Under the pieces are notes generated by a model. It did no database searches, had not been told where the DNA came from, and saw nothing but the letters and a program-made list of their open reading frames with translations. Below are positions 1 to 8,333 of a DNA stretch of 64,000 bases, in pieces. Both the position numbers and the translations under genes were made by a program. Numbering within the stretch: the stretch's first letter is position 1; the number at the start of each line of letters is the position of its first letter. This stretch comes from Streptomyces cacaoi (GTDB lineage Bacteria; Actinomycetota; Actinomycetes; Streptomycetales; Streptomycetaceae), in assembly GCF_006539165.1 (NCBI RefSeq), contig NZ_BJMM01000028.1, positions 35,629-99,628 of the forward strand. Direction: 5' to 3'.

Positions 1-1807
1 ACCGACCACACCCGGCCCCGGCCCCCTGCCGCCCTTCACGGCCGCGCCGGGGGAGGCCGCTTCCGCGCCCGGGGCCGAGGCATCCACGCCCGAGCGGCCG
101 TCCGGAGCGGGAGGGGGAGCCGCACCAGGTGCCGGAGCCGGACCCCGGCCCGGGGCCGGTACCGGAGCCGCCGAGGCTGAAGACGGCCGGGCCCCGGAGC
201 CGTACGGCCGGGCCACGAAGCCGTCCGGCCCGGGCTCCGAGGCCGCCGGGCCGGATCTCGAAGCGTCCGGGCGGGGTGCCGGGGCGTCCGTGCCGCCGCC
301 GCGGGAGCGGCCGCTGCACGGGGAGGACCCGTATGCGACGCCCCCGTACGGCGGGCCGGGCCCCTGGGCGCCCGCGCCGCCCGTGCAACTGCCGCACACC
401 ACGCCCGCCCACGGGGTCCCGCTGCCGCCGGTGACGACCACCCCGCCGTACGGCGTGCCCACCGGGCCGACGGGGCCGACGGGGCCGCGCTACGAGCCCT
501 GGGCGGCGCAGGCTCCCGCACACCGGGAGCCGGCCGCCGGTCCGCTCCCGGCCCCGGGGGCGCCCGCGCCGCTGCCTGCCGCGCTGCCGGTCGCGGGGGC
601 GCCCGGAGGCGGCGGGACCGCCCCGCTCGGCCCGGAGGGGCCCGGTGGACCGCTGCCGCCGGCGGGCACGGCCACCGGCCGTCCGGGGCACGGTGGGCGC
701 CGCCGGTCCCGGCTGGTGCTCGGCGCGGTGGTGCTGGCGCTGGTGGCCGGGGGAGTGGGCGGGCTGGTCGGGGCGCAGCTGGAGCGCAACGGCGGTTTCG
801 GGGACGTACGGCTGCCGCAGGTGTCGGCGGAGCCGGGCACGGAGGGCAAGCGCTCCCGGGACAGCATCGCGGGCATCGCCCGTGCCGCGCTGCCCGGCGT
901 CGTCACCCTGCACGCCGAGAGCCGGGAGGGCGAGGCCACGGGCACCGGCTTCGTGCTGGACGAGCGCGGCCACATCCTCACCAACAACCATGTGGTGGCC
1001 GGTGCGGAGCCCGACGGTTCGGTCCAGGTCACGTTCAACGGCGGCCGGTCGGCACCCGGCCGGGTCGTCGGACAGGACGGGGGCTACGACCTGGCCGTGG
1101 TGAAGGTCTCCGGCGTCGGCGGGCTCAAGCCGCTGCCGCTGGGGGATTCCGACGCGGTGCGGGTGGGCGATCCGGTCGTGGCGATCGGTGCGCCGTACGA
1201 CCTGGACGGCACCGTCACCACCGGCATCGTGAGCGCGAAGGAGCGGCCGATCACGGCGGGCGGCGAGGAGCCGGGCAGCGAGATGAGCTACGTCGACGCG
1301 CTCCAGACGGACGCGCCGATCAATCCGGGCAACTCGGGCGGGCCGCTGGTCGACGCGCGGGGCCGGGTGATCGGCATCAACAGCGCGATGAAGGCGCCCG
1401 GGGGCGGTTCGGGCCTGCCGGGTGAGGAGAGCGGCGGGAGCATCGGCGTCGGCTTCGCGATCCCGGTGAACCAGGGGCGGCGGGTGGCCGAAGAGCTGAT
1501 CAACGACGGCCGGGCCACCCACCCGGTGATGGGCATCACCCTGGACACCGGGTACGGCGGTGAGGGCGCGCGGATCGCCGCGCCCGCCGGCGGCCGCCGC
1601 GGGGTCGCGGAGGACGGACCGGCGGACGAGGCGGGGCTCAGGGACGGCGATGTGGTGACCGAGGCGGGCGGCAGGCCGGTGCACGACGCCGAGGAGCTGA
1701 TCGTCCGGATCCGCAGTCACCGTCCGGGCGACGAACTGGAGGTGACCGTCCGCCGGGGCGGCAAGGAACGTGCGATGACGGTGCGGCTGGGCTCGGCCAC
1801 CGGATGA
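1..1807 (+). CDS. HtrA/DegP-like membrane-anchored serine protease with PDZ domain, 5' end outside window
   Basis: The frame is open from the first bases of the window, so the true start lies upstream; the GTG at 290 is only an internal candidate. The first ~220 visible codons are a Pro/Gly/Ala-rich, probably disordered cytoplasmic region. One membrane segment follows (about nt 705-775), then a trypsin-like domain. The triad is visible: His in TNNHVV (codon at 989), Asp in YDLAVV (near 1087) and Ser in GNSGGPL (codon at 1334). A C-terminal PDZ domain (EAGLRDGDVVTEAGG) ends the protein. Family knowledge: such proteases cut misfolded extracytoplasmic proteins. The tatB gene follows 138 nt downstream, the same order as htrA-tatB in mycobacteria, which suggests a shared envelope role (inference). 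Sure of family; full length is unknown. Confidence 0.9.
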   Translation, partial: PTTPGPGPLPPFTAAPGEAASAPGAEASTPERPSGAGGGAAPGAGAGPRPGAGTGAAEAEDGRAPEPYGRATKPSGPGSEAAGPDLEASGRGAGASVPPPRERPLHGEDPYATPPYGGPGPWAPAPPVQLPHTTPAHGVPLPPVTTTPPYGVPTGPTGPTGPRYEPWAAQAPAHREPAAGPLPAPGAPAPLPAALPVAGAPGGGGTAPLGPEGPGGPLPPAGTATGRPGHGGRRRSRLVLGAVVLALVAGGVGGLVGAQLERNGGFGDVRLPQVSAEPGTEGKRSRDSIAGIARAALPGVVTLHAESREGEATGTGFVLDERGHILTNNHVVAGAEPDGSVQVTFNGGRSAPGRVVGQDGGYDLAVVKVSGVGGLKPLPLGDSDAVRVGDPVVAIGAPYDLDGTVTTGIVSAKERPITAGGEEPGSEMSYVDALQTDAPINPGNSGGPLVDARGRVIGINSAMKAPGGGSGLPGEESGGSIGVGFAIPVNQGRRVAEELINDGRATHPVMGITLDTGYGGEGARIAAPAGGRRGVAEDGPADEAGLRDGDVVTEAGGRPVHDAEELIVRIRSHRPGDELEVTVRRGGKERAMTVRLGSATG

Positions 1808-1945
1808 GGCGGCGACGCGCCGTCGTGGCCGCTTTCCGCGCTCCTCGGGCACCGGGGTGCGAGGGCGGGGTCCCGCTCACGGGGCACGGGCGGGTACCGT
1901 GACATCTGGCCGCAAGGGCTGAGGACGGAGTGAGGGAGCTGCACG

Positions 1946-2452
1946 GTGTTCTTCGACATAGGACCGCTGGAGCTGGTCACGCTCATCGTCCTCGCCGTGC
2001 TCATCTTCGGCCCGGACAAGCTGCCCAAGGTGATCCAGGACGTCGCGGCCTTCATCCGCAAGGTGCGGGCCTTCTCCGACAACGCCAAGGAAGACATCCG
2101 CTCGGAGCTGGGGCCGGAGTTCAAGGACTTCGAGTTCGAGGATCTGAACCCGAAGACCTTCGCGCGCAAGCACCTGATGAACAACGACGACCTGGGCATC
2201 AAGGAGATCCGCAACAGCTTCGATCTGCGCAAGGAGCTGGGCGAGGTCACGGACGCCGTCAACGGCACCGAGCGCTCCGGGTCCGAGGGGACGGACGAGG
2301 GCAAGCTGAGCCTGTCCAAGGGCGCCCCCGCCCCGAGCACGAAGATCGACATGTCCAAGAAGAAGAACGGCTCCGGTGGTGCGGGTGAGGGCTCGGGCCC
2401 GGCCGCGCAGCGCCCCGCCGACCCGCCGCCGTTCGACGCCGACGCCACCTGA
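1946..2452 (+). CDS. tatB: Twin-arginine translocase subunit TatB
   Basis: A 168-residue protein starting MFFDIGPLELVTLIVLAVL, with one N-terminal membrane helix (residues 5-20), the FGPDKLPK hinge typical of TatA/B, an amphipathic helix, and a charged soluble tail. TatB works with TatC as receptor for folded twin-arginine precursors at the cytoplasmic membrane. Length and the GPLEL motif favour TatB over the shorter TatA. The GTG start at 1946 is preceded by a GAGGGAG ribosome site at a suitable distance. No tatA or tatC is adjacent, as is usual in Streptomyces. Its neighbour is the HtrA-like protease just upstream on the same strand. Confidence 0.93.
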   Translation: MFFDIGPLELVTLIVLAVLIFGPDKLPKVIQDVAAFIRKVRAFSDNAKEDIRSELGPEFKDFEFEDLNPKTFARKHLMNNDDLGIKEIRNSFDLRKELGEVTDAVNGTERSGSEGTDEGKLSLSKGAPAPSTKIDMSKKKNGSGGAGEGSGPAAQRPADPPPFDADAT

Positions 2453-2668
2453 GGGCGTGTCAGCCCGTACGGGTGTGCCCCTTCCCGGCCGTCCACGACC
2501 TGGGACATCTGAGGCGTTTGCCGTCCATCTCGCCCCCGCATAGGGGTGCGATGCCACAGCCATGCCCGCCGCCGCACATCCCTGTGGCTATCCTCCCTGT
2601 GTCCGGGGAAGCCCTCCACGAGAGATTCGGCTGCCCATGACACAGGGCAATGAGGAGGCGTCGCACAG

Positions 2669-3322
2669 ATGGAGACGACGAGTCGGCTAGCCGGGGAATC
2701 CGGGCCCGCCGCGCAGGGGGTGCCCGGCGCGCGGCGGGCGGTGGACGGCTTTCTGATGGCCGCCTTTCCCTGGTACGGCCTGGACGCGGCCTTCACCGGG
2801 CCGCGCTGGCTGCTCCAGGTCGGTACGGCGGCCGACGGGACGGTCGAACACGGGTCCACGGGGCACGGCGACGAGCCTTCCCTCCGGGTGGAGGCCAGCC
2901 CGGACGAACAGAGCTTCGCGGTCGTGGTGACGGTCGCGAGCCGCCCGGTGCGGCGCAGCGCGGACGGCACGGGAACCCTGGAGGCGACCTCCGTCTCCAC
3001 GGCCGCCTGGCTGGCCGGTTCGGGGCTGCTGTCCTGCACCTTCCCGATGGAGATGGACCACACGCTGCGCCAGGACTGGCTGGACCAGCAGACCGGCGTC
3101 GCCTGGGAGCTGGCGGACGATCTGGAGGGGCCCGGCTGGCGCACCCTCTCGCTGCCCGTGGACGGCGAGCCGGCGGACTTCCACTACCGCGAGTCGGAGT
3201 ACGGCTGGGTGCTCGCGGGGCCCGCGCGGGACGGGGTGCACCTCGGCGCCTACGGCCGCGGTATGAGCGCCTACGGCCTGGGCTTCTCCGTCGTCGACGA
3301 CCTCACCGCCTACGAGCGCTGA
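2669..3322 (+). CDS. Conserved hypothetical protein, 217 aa
   Basis: I do not recognise a named family. The protein has no signal peptide or membrane segment and looks soluble. It has balanced composition with several aromatic strand-like stretches (FPWYGLDAAFTGPRW, FHYRESEYGWVLAGP). The ATG at 2669 has a GAGGAGG ribosome site about 12 nt upstream. It sits alone between tatB (216 nt upstream) and the convergent mrp gene, and ends before a strong bidirectional terminator. Codon usage matches its neighbours, so it is probably a real core gene. Function unknown. Confidence 0.75.
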   Translation: METTSRLAGESGPAAQGVPGARRAVDGFLMAAFPWYGLDAAFTGPRWLLQVGTAADGTVEHGSTGHGDEPSLRVEASPDEQSFAVVVTVASRPVRRSADGTGTLEATSVSTAAWLAGSGLLSCTFPMEMDHTLRQDWLDQQTGVAWELADDLEGPGWRTLSLPVDGEPADFHYRESEYGWVLAGPARDGVHLGAYGRGMSAYGLGFSVVDDLTAYER

Positions 3323-3349
3323 CCGGGCTCGGGCCCGGCCCGCCGCACC

Positions 3350-3401
3350 GCAGCCGAAGGGCCCCGTACGCACACATCGGCGTACGGGGCCCTTCGGCTG
3401 C
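3350..3401. terminator. Bidirectional intrinsic terminator
   Basis: A perfect 21-bp inverted repeat (3350-3370 and 3381-3401) with a 10-nt loop lies between two convergent genes, the hypothetical gene ending at 3322 and mrp ending at 3415. There is no long T tract, as is common for Streptomyces terminators. Confidence 0.9.
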
Positions 3402-3414
3402 CTCGGGGAGGCCG

Positions 3415-4572
3415 TCAGAACTTGTTGCTCGGGGTCAGGCCCAGGGACATGCCCGAGAGGCCGCGCTGGCGCTCACCGAGCTTGCTCGCGATCTTGTGCA
3501 GGGCGGCGCCGGCGGGGGAGTCCGGGTCGCTGAGGACCACGGGCTTGCCCTCGTCGCCGCCCTCGCGCATCCGGATGTCGATGGGGATGCCGCCCAGGAC
3601 GGGGACCTCGGCGCCGGTGGTCCGCGTCAGCCCCTCGGCGACCTGCTTGCCGCCGCCGGTGCCGAACACGTCGACCATCTCGTCGCAGTGCGGACACGGC
3701 ATTCCGGACATGTTCTCGATGACGCCGACGATCTTCTGGTGCGTCTGGACGGCGATCGAGCCGGCCCGCTCGGCGACCTCGGCGGCGGCCTGCTGCGGCG
3801 TCGTGACGACGAGGATCTCCGCGTTCGGGATCAGCTGGGCCACCGAGATGGCGATGTCGCCGGTGCCGGGCGGCAGGTCGAGCAGGAGGACGTCCAGGTC
3901 GCCCCAGTAGACGTCCGCGAGGAACTGCTGGAGGGCGCGGTGCAGCATGGGGCCGCGCCAGACGACGGGGGAGTTGCCCGGGGTGAACATCCCGATCGAG
4001 ATGACCTTCACGCCGAACGAGGACGGCGGCATGATCATGTCCTCGACCTGGGTGGGGCGGCCGTCGGCGCCCAGCATGCGGGGCACGGAGTGCCCGTAGA
4101 TGTCCGCGTCGACGACGCCGACCTTCAGGCCCTGGGCCGCCAGCGCGGCCGCCAGGTTGACCGTCACCGAGGACTTGCCGACGCCGCCCTTGCCGGAGGC
4201 CACGCAGTAGACCCGGGTGAGCGAGCCGGGCTGGGCGAACGGGATCTCCCGCTCGGCCTTGCCGCCCCGCAGGGAGGCCGCCAGCTCGCGGCGCTGCTCG
4301 TCGCTCATCACGTCCAGCTCGACGCTGACGCCGGTGACGCCGGGGACGCGGCGGACCGCCTCGGTCACACGGGAGGTGATGGTGTCGCGCAGCGGGCAGC
4401 CGGAGACCGTCAGATACACCCCGACGTCCACGGCGCCGTCCGGCGAGATGGCGATGGACTTGACCATCCCCAGGTCGGTGATCGGCCGGTGGATCTCCGG
4501 ATCGTCCACCGTCGCGAGCGCCTCGCGCACCGCGTCCTCGGTGGGGGTGAAGTCCTGGGTCTCGGTAGCCAT
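3415..4572 (-). CDS. mrp: Mrp/NBP35-type P-loop ATPase, iron-sulfur cluster carrier
   Basis: A 385-residue cytoplasmic protein with two domains. Residues ~10-100 are a DUF59/MIP18 domain containing the SGCP motif. Residues ~118-360 are a deviant Walker-A MinD/ParA-like ATPase (SGKGGVGKSS, residues ~127-135; VVDADIYG; LDLPPGTGD). The CPHC pair (293-296) is the metal-binding motif by which Mrp dimers hold a bridging 4Fe-4S cluster. Known role of the family: scaffold or carrier delivering Fe-S clusters to apoproteins. The start ATG at 4572 is the only one that keeps the whole DUF59 domain. It is transcribed leftwards into the terminator at 3350-3401; the DUF1003 gene lies 87 nt upstream on the same strand. 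Confidence 0.93.
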   Translation of the reverse strand: MATETQDFTPTEDAVREALATVDDPEIHRPITDLGMVKSIAISPDGAVDVGVYLTVSGCPLRDTITSRVTEAVRRVPGVTGVSVELDVMSDEQRRELAASLRGGKAEREIPFAQPGSLTRVYCVASGKGGVGKSSVTVNLAAALAAQGLKVGVVDADIYGHSVPRMLGADGRPTQVEDMIMPPSSFGVKVISIGMFTPGNSPVVWRGPMLHRALQQFLADVYWGDLDVLLLDLPPGTGDIAISVAQLIPNAEILVVTTPQQAAAEVAERAGSIAVQTHQKIVGVIENMSGMPCPHCDEMVDVFGTGGGKQVAEGLTRTTGAEVPVLGGIPIDIRMREGGDEGKPVVLSDPDSPAGAALHKIASKLGERQRGLSGMSLGLTPSNKF

Positions 4573-4659
4573 GACTCGATGGTACGGCGGTGCGGAGCGG
4601 GACGGACAAGGGGCGGGGCAGGGGCGGTCCCGCGCGCGCCGGGCCGGGCGCGGCCCGGC

Positions 4660-5163
4660 TCACCCGCCCTCCGGCCCGTGCTCCCGCTCGCGGTGCTCCT
4701 CCAGCTCCCGCACGAGTTCCTGGAGCTCGGAGCGGATCCAGTCCCGGGTGGCGACCTCGCCCAGGCCCGTGCGCAGGGCGGCGATCTCCCGGGTGAGGAA
4801 CTCGGTGTCGGCGATGCTGCGTTCGTTGCGGCTGCGGTCCTGCTCCAGGTTGACCCGGTCGCGGTCGTCCTGGCGGTTCTGGGCGAGCAGGATGAGCGGG
4901 GCCGCGTAGGACGCCTGGAGGGACAGGGCGAGCGTGAGGAAGATGAACGGGTAGCGGTCGAAGCGCAGTTGGTCGGGGACGACGATGTTCCAGCCGATCC
5001 AGATGACGATCACGACCGTCATCCACACCAGGAATCTGCCCGTGCCCAGGAACCGGGCGATCCGCTCGGACGCCCGGCCGAAGACGTCGGGGTCGTACTC
5101 CGGCAGCAGGCTCCGGCGGGGCGCCCGGGGGACGTCCAGCCGGGGCCCTTCCCGCTCAGCCAT
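4660..5163 (-). CDS. DUF1003 membrane protein
   Basis: A 167-residue protein with two membrane helices (FLVWMTVVIVIWIGWN and YPFIFLTLALSLQASYAAP), the second carrying the DUF1003 signature that ends LLAQNRQDDRDR. A charged coiled-coil-like tail follows. Family function is not established. The gene overlaps the upstream MgtE-N/CBS gene by 8 bp, so the two are probably translated together. The pair may form a two-part membrane system: DUF1003 offers two helices to a partner that lacks its own membrane domain (inference). Confidence 0.88.
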   Translation of the reverse strand: MAEREGPRLDVPRAPRRSLLPEYDPDVFGRASERIARFLGTGRFLVWMTVVIVIWIGWNIVVPDQLRFDRYPFIFLTLALSLQASYAAPLILLAQNRQDDRDRVNLEQDRSRNERSIADTEFLTREIAALRTGLGEVATRDWIRSELQELVRELEEHREREHGPEGG

Positions 5164-6544
5164 CGCGCACCGCCTCCCCGTCCGTCGTGTTCCCGTCCGC
5201 GCTCCGGGCGCCGGCCGCCGCAGCCGTGCCCGGGGCGCCCGGCGGCGCGGTCGCGCCGTCCCGGGCGAGGCCGGGCAGTCCCTCGGCGGCGGCCTCCTCG
5301 CGCCAGTCGTCGGGCAGCAGATGGTCGAGCACGTCGTCGACCGTGACGGCGCCGAGCAGATGCCGGCCCTCGTCCACGACGGGCGCCGAGACGATGTTGT
5401 AGGCGGCCAGATAGCCGGCCAGCGCCGGCAGCGCGGTGCCGGGCGGCAGCGGCCGCAGATCGGTGTCGACGAGCTGCCCGAGCAGGGTGAACGGCGGCTC
5501 GCGCAGCAGTCGTTGGAAGTGCACGACGCCGAGGTACTTGCCGGTGGGGGTCTCGTCCGGCGGCCGGCAGACGTACACCTGCGCGGCCAGCGGTGCGGGC
5601 AGATCCTCCTGGCGGACGCGGGCCAGCGCCTCGGCGACGCTCGCGTCCGGCCGCAGCACGATCGGTTCGGTCGTCATCATGCCGCCCGCCGTGCCCTCCT
5701 CGTAGGAGAGCAGCCGGCGCACGGGGGCGGCCTCCTGCGGCTGCATCAGGTCGAGCAGCCGGTCCTTCTCGTCCTCGGGCAGCTCCCCGAGCAGATCGGC
5801 GGCGTCGTCCGGGTCCATGGACTCCAGTACGACGGCGGCCCGTTCGTCCTGGAGGGTGCCGAGGATCTCGACCTGGTCGTCGTCCGGCAGCTCCTCCAGC
5901 ACGTCCGCCAGCCGCTCGTCGTGGAGCGCGGCGGCGACCTCGGCCCTGCGCTTGACGGAGAGATGGTGCAGCACATTGGCCAGATCGGCGGGGCGCAGCT
6001 GTTCGAAGGTGGCGAGCAGATTGGCGGTGCCCTGCTCGGCCTCCTCCAGCGCGAAACCGGTGACGGAGTCCCAGTCGACGGTGAACGTCTCGCCGCGCCG
6101 CTTGCGCAGCCCGCCGCCCTTGCGGCCCCGGCGGACGAACAGCCGGTCGATCTCCCACTCGCGCCGGGCCGGCAGCCGGGCGAGGCCCACGTCCAGGACG
6201 GTGACCTCCTCGCCGCGGTCGTCGCCGTCGACCAGTTCGACCCGGCGGTCCAGCAGTTCGCCGAGGACGAGGTGCTCGTTGGGGCGCTGCTCGAAGCGCC
6301 GCATGTTGAGCACGCCCGTCGTGATGACCTGGCCCGACTCCACGCCCGTCACCCGCGTCATGGGCAGGAAGACCCGGCGCCGGCTGACGACCTCCACCAC
6401 CAGCCCGAGGACGCTGGGCAGCCGCCGCCGGCCGCCCAGCAGCGCGACCACGTCGCGCACGCGCCCGACCTGGTCGCCGACCGGGTCGAAGACGGCGACT
6501 CCGGCCAGGTGGGAGACGAACACCCGGGAAGCGCCCGCTGCCAT
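5156..6544 (-). CDS. Soluble MgtE N-terminal domain plus CBS-pair protein (no transport domain)
   Basis: A 462-residue protein. It opens with PRC-barrel-like strands (VFVSHLAGVAVFDPVGDQVG). In the middle is the MgtE_N superhelix with repeated acidic LADVLEELPDDDQ / LLGELPEDEK motifs (about residues 170-270). A CBS pair follows, about residues 285-410 (EEGTAGGMMTTEPIVL; VTVDDVLDHLLP). In MgtE magnesium channels these cytosolic modules sense Mg2+ and gate a five-helix pore. Here the chain ends with a low-complexity tail and shows no membrane helix. It is therefore a sensor-like protein, not a transporter, although such genes are often labelled magnesium transporter. It overlaps the DUF1003 gene by 8 bp, and corA lies nearby, so a link to divalent-cation status is plausible. 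Confidence 0.85.
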   Translation of the reverse strand: MAAGASRVFVSHLAGVAVFDPVGDQVGRVRDVVALLGGRRRLPSVLGLVVEVVSRRRVFLPMTRVTGVESGQVITTGVLNMRRFEQRPNEHLVLGELLDRRVELVDGDDRGEEVTVLDVGLARLPARREWEIDRLFVRRGRKGGGLRKRRGETFTVDWDSVTGFALEEAEQGTANLLATFEQLRPADLANVLHHLSVKRRAEVAAALHDERLADVLEELPDDDQVEILGTLQDERAAVVLESMDPDDAADLLGELPEDEKDRLLDLMQPQEAAPVRRLLSYEEGTAGGMMTTEPIVLRPDASVAEALARVRQEDLPAPLAAQVYVCRPPDETPTGKYLGVVHFQRLLREPPFTLLGQLVDTDLRPLPPGTALPALAGYLAAYNIVSAPVVDEGRHLLGAVTVDDVLDHLLPDDWREEAAAEGLPGLARDGATAPPGAPGTAAAAGARSADGNTTDGEAVRDG

Positions 6545-6783
6545 CCGCCCTCCTCGTCGGGCGCCGGCCGCACCGTGCCGCTGCGCCGTACGTCGTACAC
6601 GGCGGAAAGCACCTGCTCGTAGCCCCCTGCGGGGAATGGGTGCTTTCTGCCGTTTGACGGGTTCAGCCTAACGTGACCCGCCTCACGCACGCCCTGCGAG
6701 GTGGTCCGGACGGCTGCCTTCCGTGGCGGGGGACGAGCCCCGATATGGTGCGGTCCTGCCGCCGACCACAGGAGGATCCCCCC

Positions 6784-7542
6784 GTGACTGGACGCGCCCG
6801 CGCACCCCGGAGTGCCGCGCTGTTCGCGGTCGTCTGTGCCTCAGCGACCACCGTGCTCAGCGCGTGCGGTGGCGAGGATCCGGACGCGGGCACCAACGGC
6901 GTGGGCAAGCTGTCCGCCGCGAAGATCGAGAAGAAGGCGCGGGCGGCGGCGGACGGCGCCCGGTCGGTGAAGGTCTCCGGGAACGTCGTCAGCAAGGGCC
7001 GCAGCTACCGGCTCACCATGCAGCTCACCGAGGACGGCGGCACCGGCGAGGTCTCCTCCCGGGGCGGCTCCACCTTCGAGCTGCTGCGGGTGCGCAAGGA
7101 CCTCTACCTCAAGGCCGGCACGGACTTCTGGGCCAGCCAGGGCAAGGACGGCGGGAAGCCCGGCAAGAGCGACACGGCCGCGGCGGGGAAGCTGGACGGC
7201 AAGTACGTCAAGGTGCCGCACGACGACCCGGCCTACCAGCAGTTCAGCGGCTTCACGGACATGCGGGTGCTGCTCGACGGGCTGCTGGCCATGGACGGCA
7301 GCCGGGAGACGGGCGAGCGCGGCGAGCTGGGCGGCACCAGGACGATCCGTGTGCTGGCCGACAAGGGCCGCGGCGGCACCATGGACGTCTCCCTCAAGGG
7401 CACGCCCTACCCGCTGCGGATCAAGCGGGGCGGCGACACCGGCACCGTCCGGCTCACCGGCTGGAACAGCAGCGTCCCGCTCAAGGCGCCGGCCAAGAAC
7501 GAGACGGTCGACTACGGGCACAAGATCTCCCCGGAGGGCTGA
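6784..7542 (+). CDS. Putative lipoprotein, LppX/LprG-like size
   Basis: A 252-residue secreted lipoprotein. The chosen GTG at 6784 follows an AGGAGG ribosome site by about 9 nt and gives a normal signal peptide (SAALFAVVCASATTVLSAC) ending in the lipobox LSAC. A longer reading frame back to 6673 lacks these features. The mature part is beta-rich and Lys/Gly-rich (SVKVSGNVVSKGRSYRLTMQ, TFELLRVRKDLYLKAG), resembling lipoproteins of the LppX_LprAFG type that bind lipids, but this match is by eye. It stands alone between divergent MgtE-N/CBS and a convergent unknown gene. Confidence 0.8.
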   Translation: MTGRARAPRSAALFAVVCASATTVLSACGGEDPDAGTNGVGKLSAAKIEKKARAAADGARSVKVSGNVVSKGRSYRLTMQLTEDGGTGEVSSRGGSTFELLRVRKDLYLKAGTDFWASQGKDGGKPGKSDTAAAGKLDGKYVKVPHDDPAYQQFSGFTDMRVLLDGLLAMDGSRETGERGELGGTRTIRVLADKGRGGTMDVSLKGTPYPLRIKRGGDTGTVRLTGWNSSVPLKAPAKNETVDYGHKISPEG

Positions 7543-7574
7543 GGCCCGGCCCGCCGCGGGCCCCGGTGACCGCG

Positions 7575-8180
7575 CTACCGGCGGCGGCGCCGTCCGAACA
7601 GCAGCCGGGGCAGCCCGGCGGGCGCCGGGCGGCGGGTCGTCGCCCAGGTCGGCACGGGGGCCGCGGCGTGGGAGGCGTCGGACTGCGCGCCCGGCTTCTC
7701 CAGCGGGGCGCCCTCCGGTTCGAGCCGCAGGACGCGGCTCTCGCGGGCCCAGCGCCCGGTCATCGTCTCCGCGTCGGGTGCGTTGAGCCGCTTGCCCTTC
7801 AGCTCCGCCGCTGCCGCCGTCCACTCCTCGCCGTCCGGGGCCAGCTCGCGCACCCGGGCCCGCCAGGTGACGAGCCGGGCGCCCTTGTCCTTGCTGCGGA
7901 CGGTCACGGTGGCGCTGCCGCCGTCGGCCAGCCCGAGGTCCGCCAGCGGCTGCTCCAGCGACCCGTCCCCCACCAGGCACACGGCACCCTCGTGCCACAC
8001 GTGCCACAGCGCGCGGGAGGGCCCGGCCGGGCCGCGCACCCACACCAGCCCCGACTTCTTGGCCGTCTCCTCGATCAGCGCCCGGTCGAGCGGCTGTTGC
8101 CCGGCGCCGGGCGCGGCCTCCTGCCGCGCCGCGGATCCGGCTCGGGGGGTGGGCCGCGGGCTGTCCGGCGTCACGCTCAT
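7575..8180 (-). CDS. Hypothetical protein, 201 aa
   Basis: I do not recognise the family. The soluble protein starts MSVTPDSPRPTPRAG and has a central region with many beta-like stretches (LVWVRGPAGPSRALWHVW, GSATVTVRSKDKGARLVTW). The C-terminus is basic (FGRRRRR). A split-barrel flavin or heme fold is conceivable but unsupported by any motif. The ATG at 8180 is preferred over a frame opening at 8285, because the extra 35 residues are Arg/Pro-rich and unlike coding sequence here. It is convergent with the lipoprotein gene, 32 nt away, and corA lies upstream on the same strand. Confidence 0.65.
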   Translation of the reverse strand: MSVTPDSPRPTPRAGSAARQEAAPGAGQQPLDRALIEETAKKSGLVWVRGPAGPSRALWHVWHEGAVCLVGDGSLEQPLADLGLADGGSATVTVRSKDKGARLVTWRARVRELAPDGEEWTAAAAELKGKRLNAPDAETMTGRWARESRVLRLEPEGAPLEKPGAQSDASHAAAPVPTWATTRRPAPAGLPRLLFGRRRRR

Positions 8181-8333
8181 GCGCAGCAGGCTACCCGCGC
8201 GCCCGCGGCGGGAGCGCGCCGGTGCGGCTCCCGTCCGGCGCGGATCCCGTGCCGAACGGGCGCCGAGCCGGCACCCGACGGGCACCCGACCGGCACCGCA
8301 CCTGTGCCGGACCGGGGCGGCACCGGCGCGGAT

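Noticed and set aside
2650..5346. 898-codon plus-strand frame across the hypothetical, mrp and DUF1003 genes
   Set aside because: It is a shadow of mrp and its neighbours, rich in Arg/Gly/Ala, and crosses a strong terminator.
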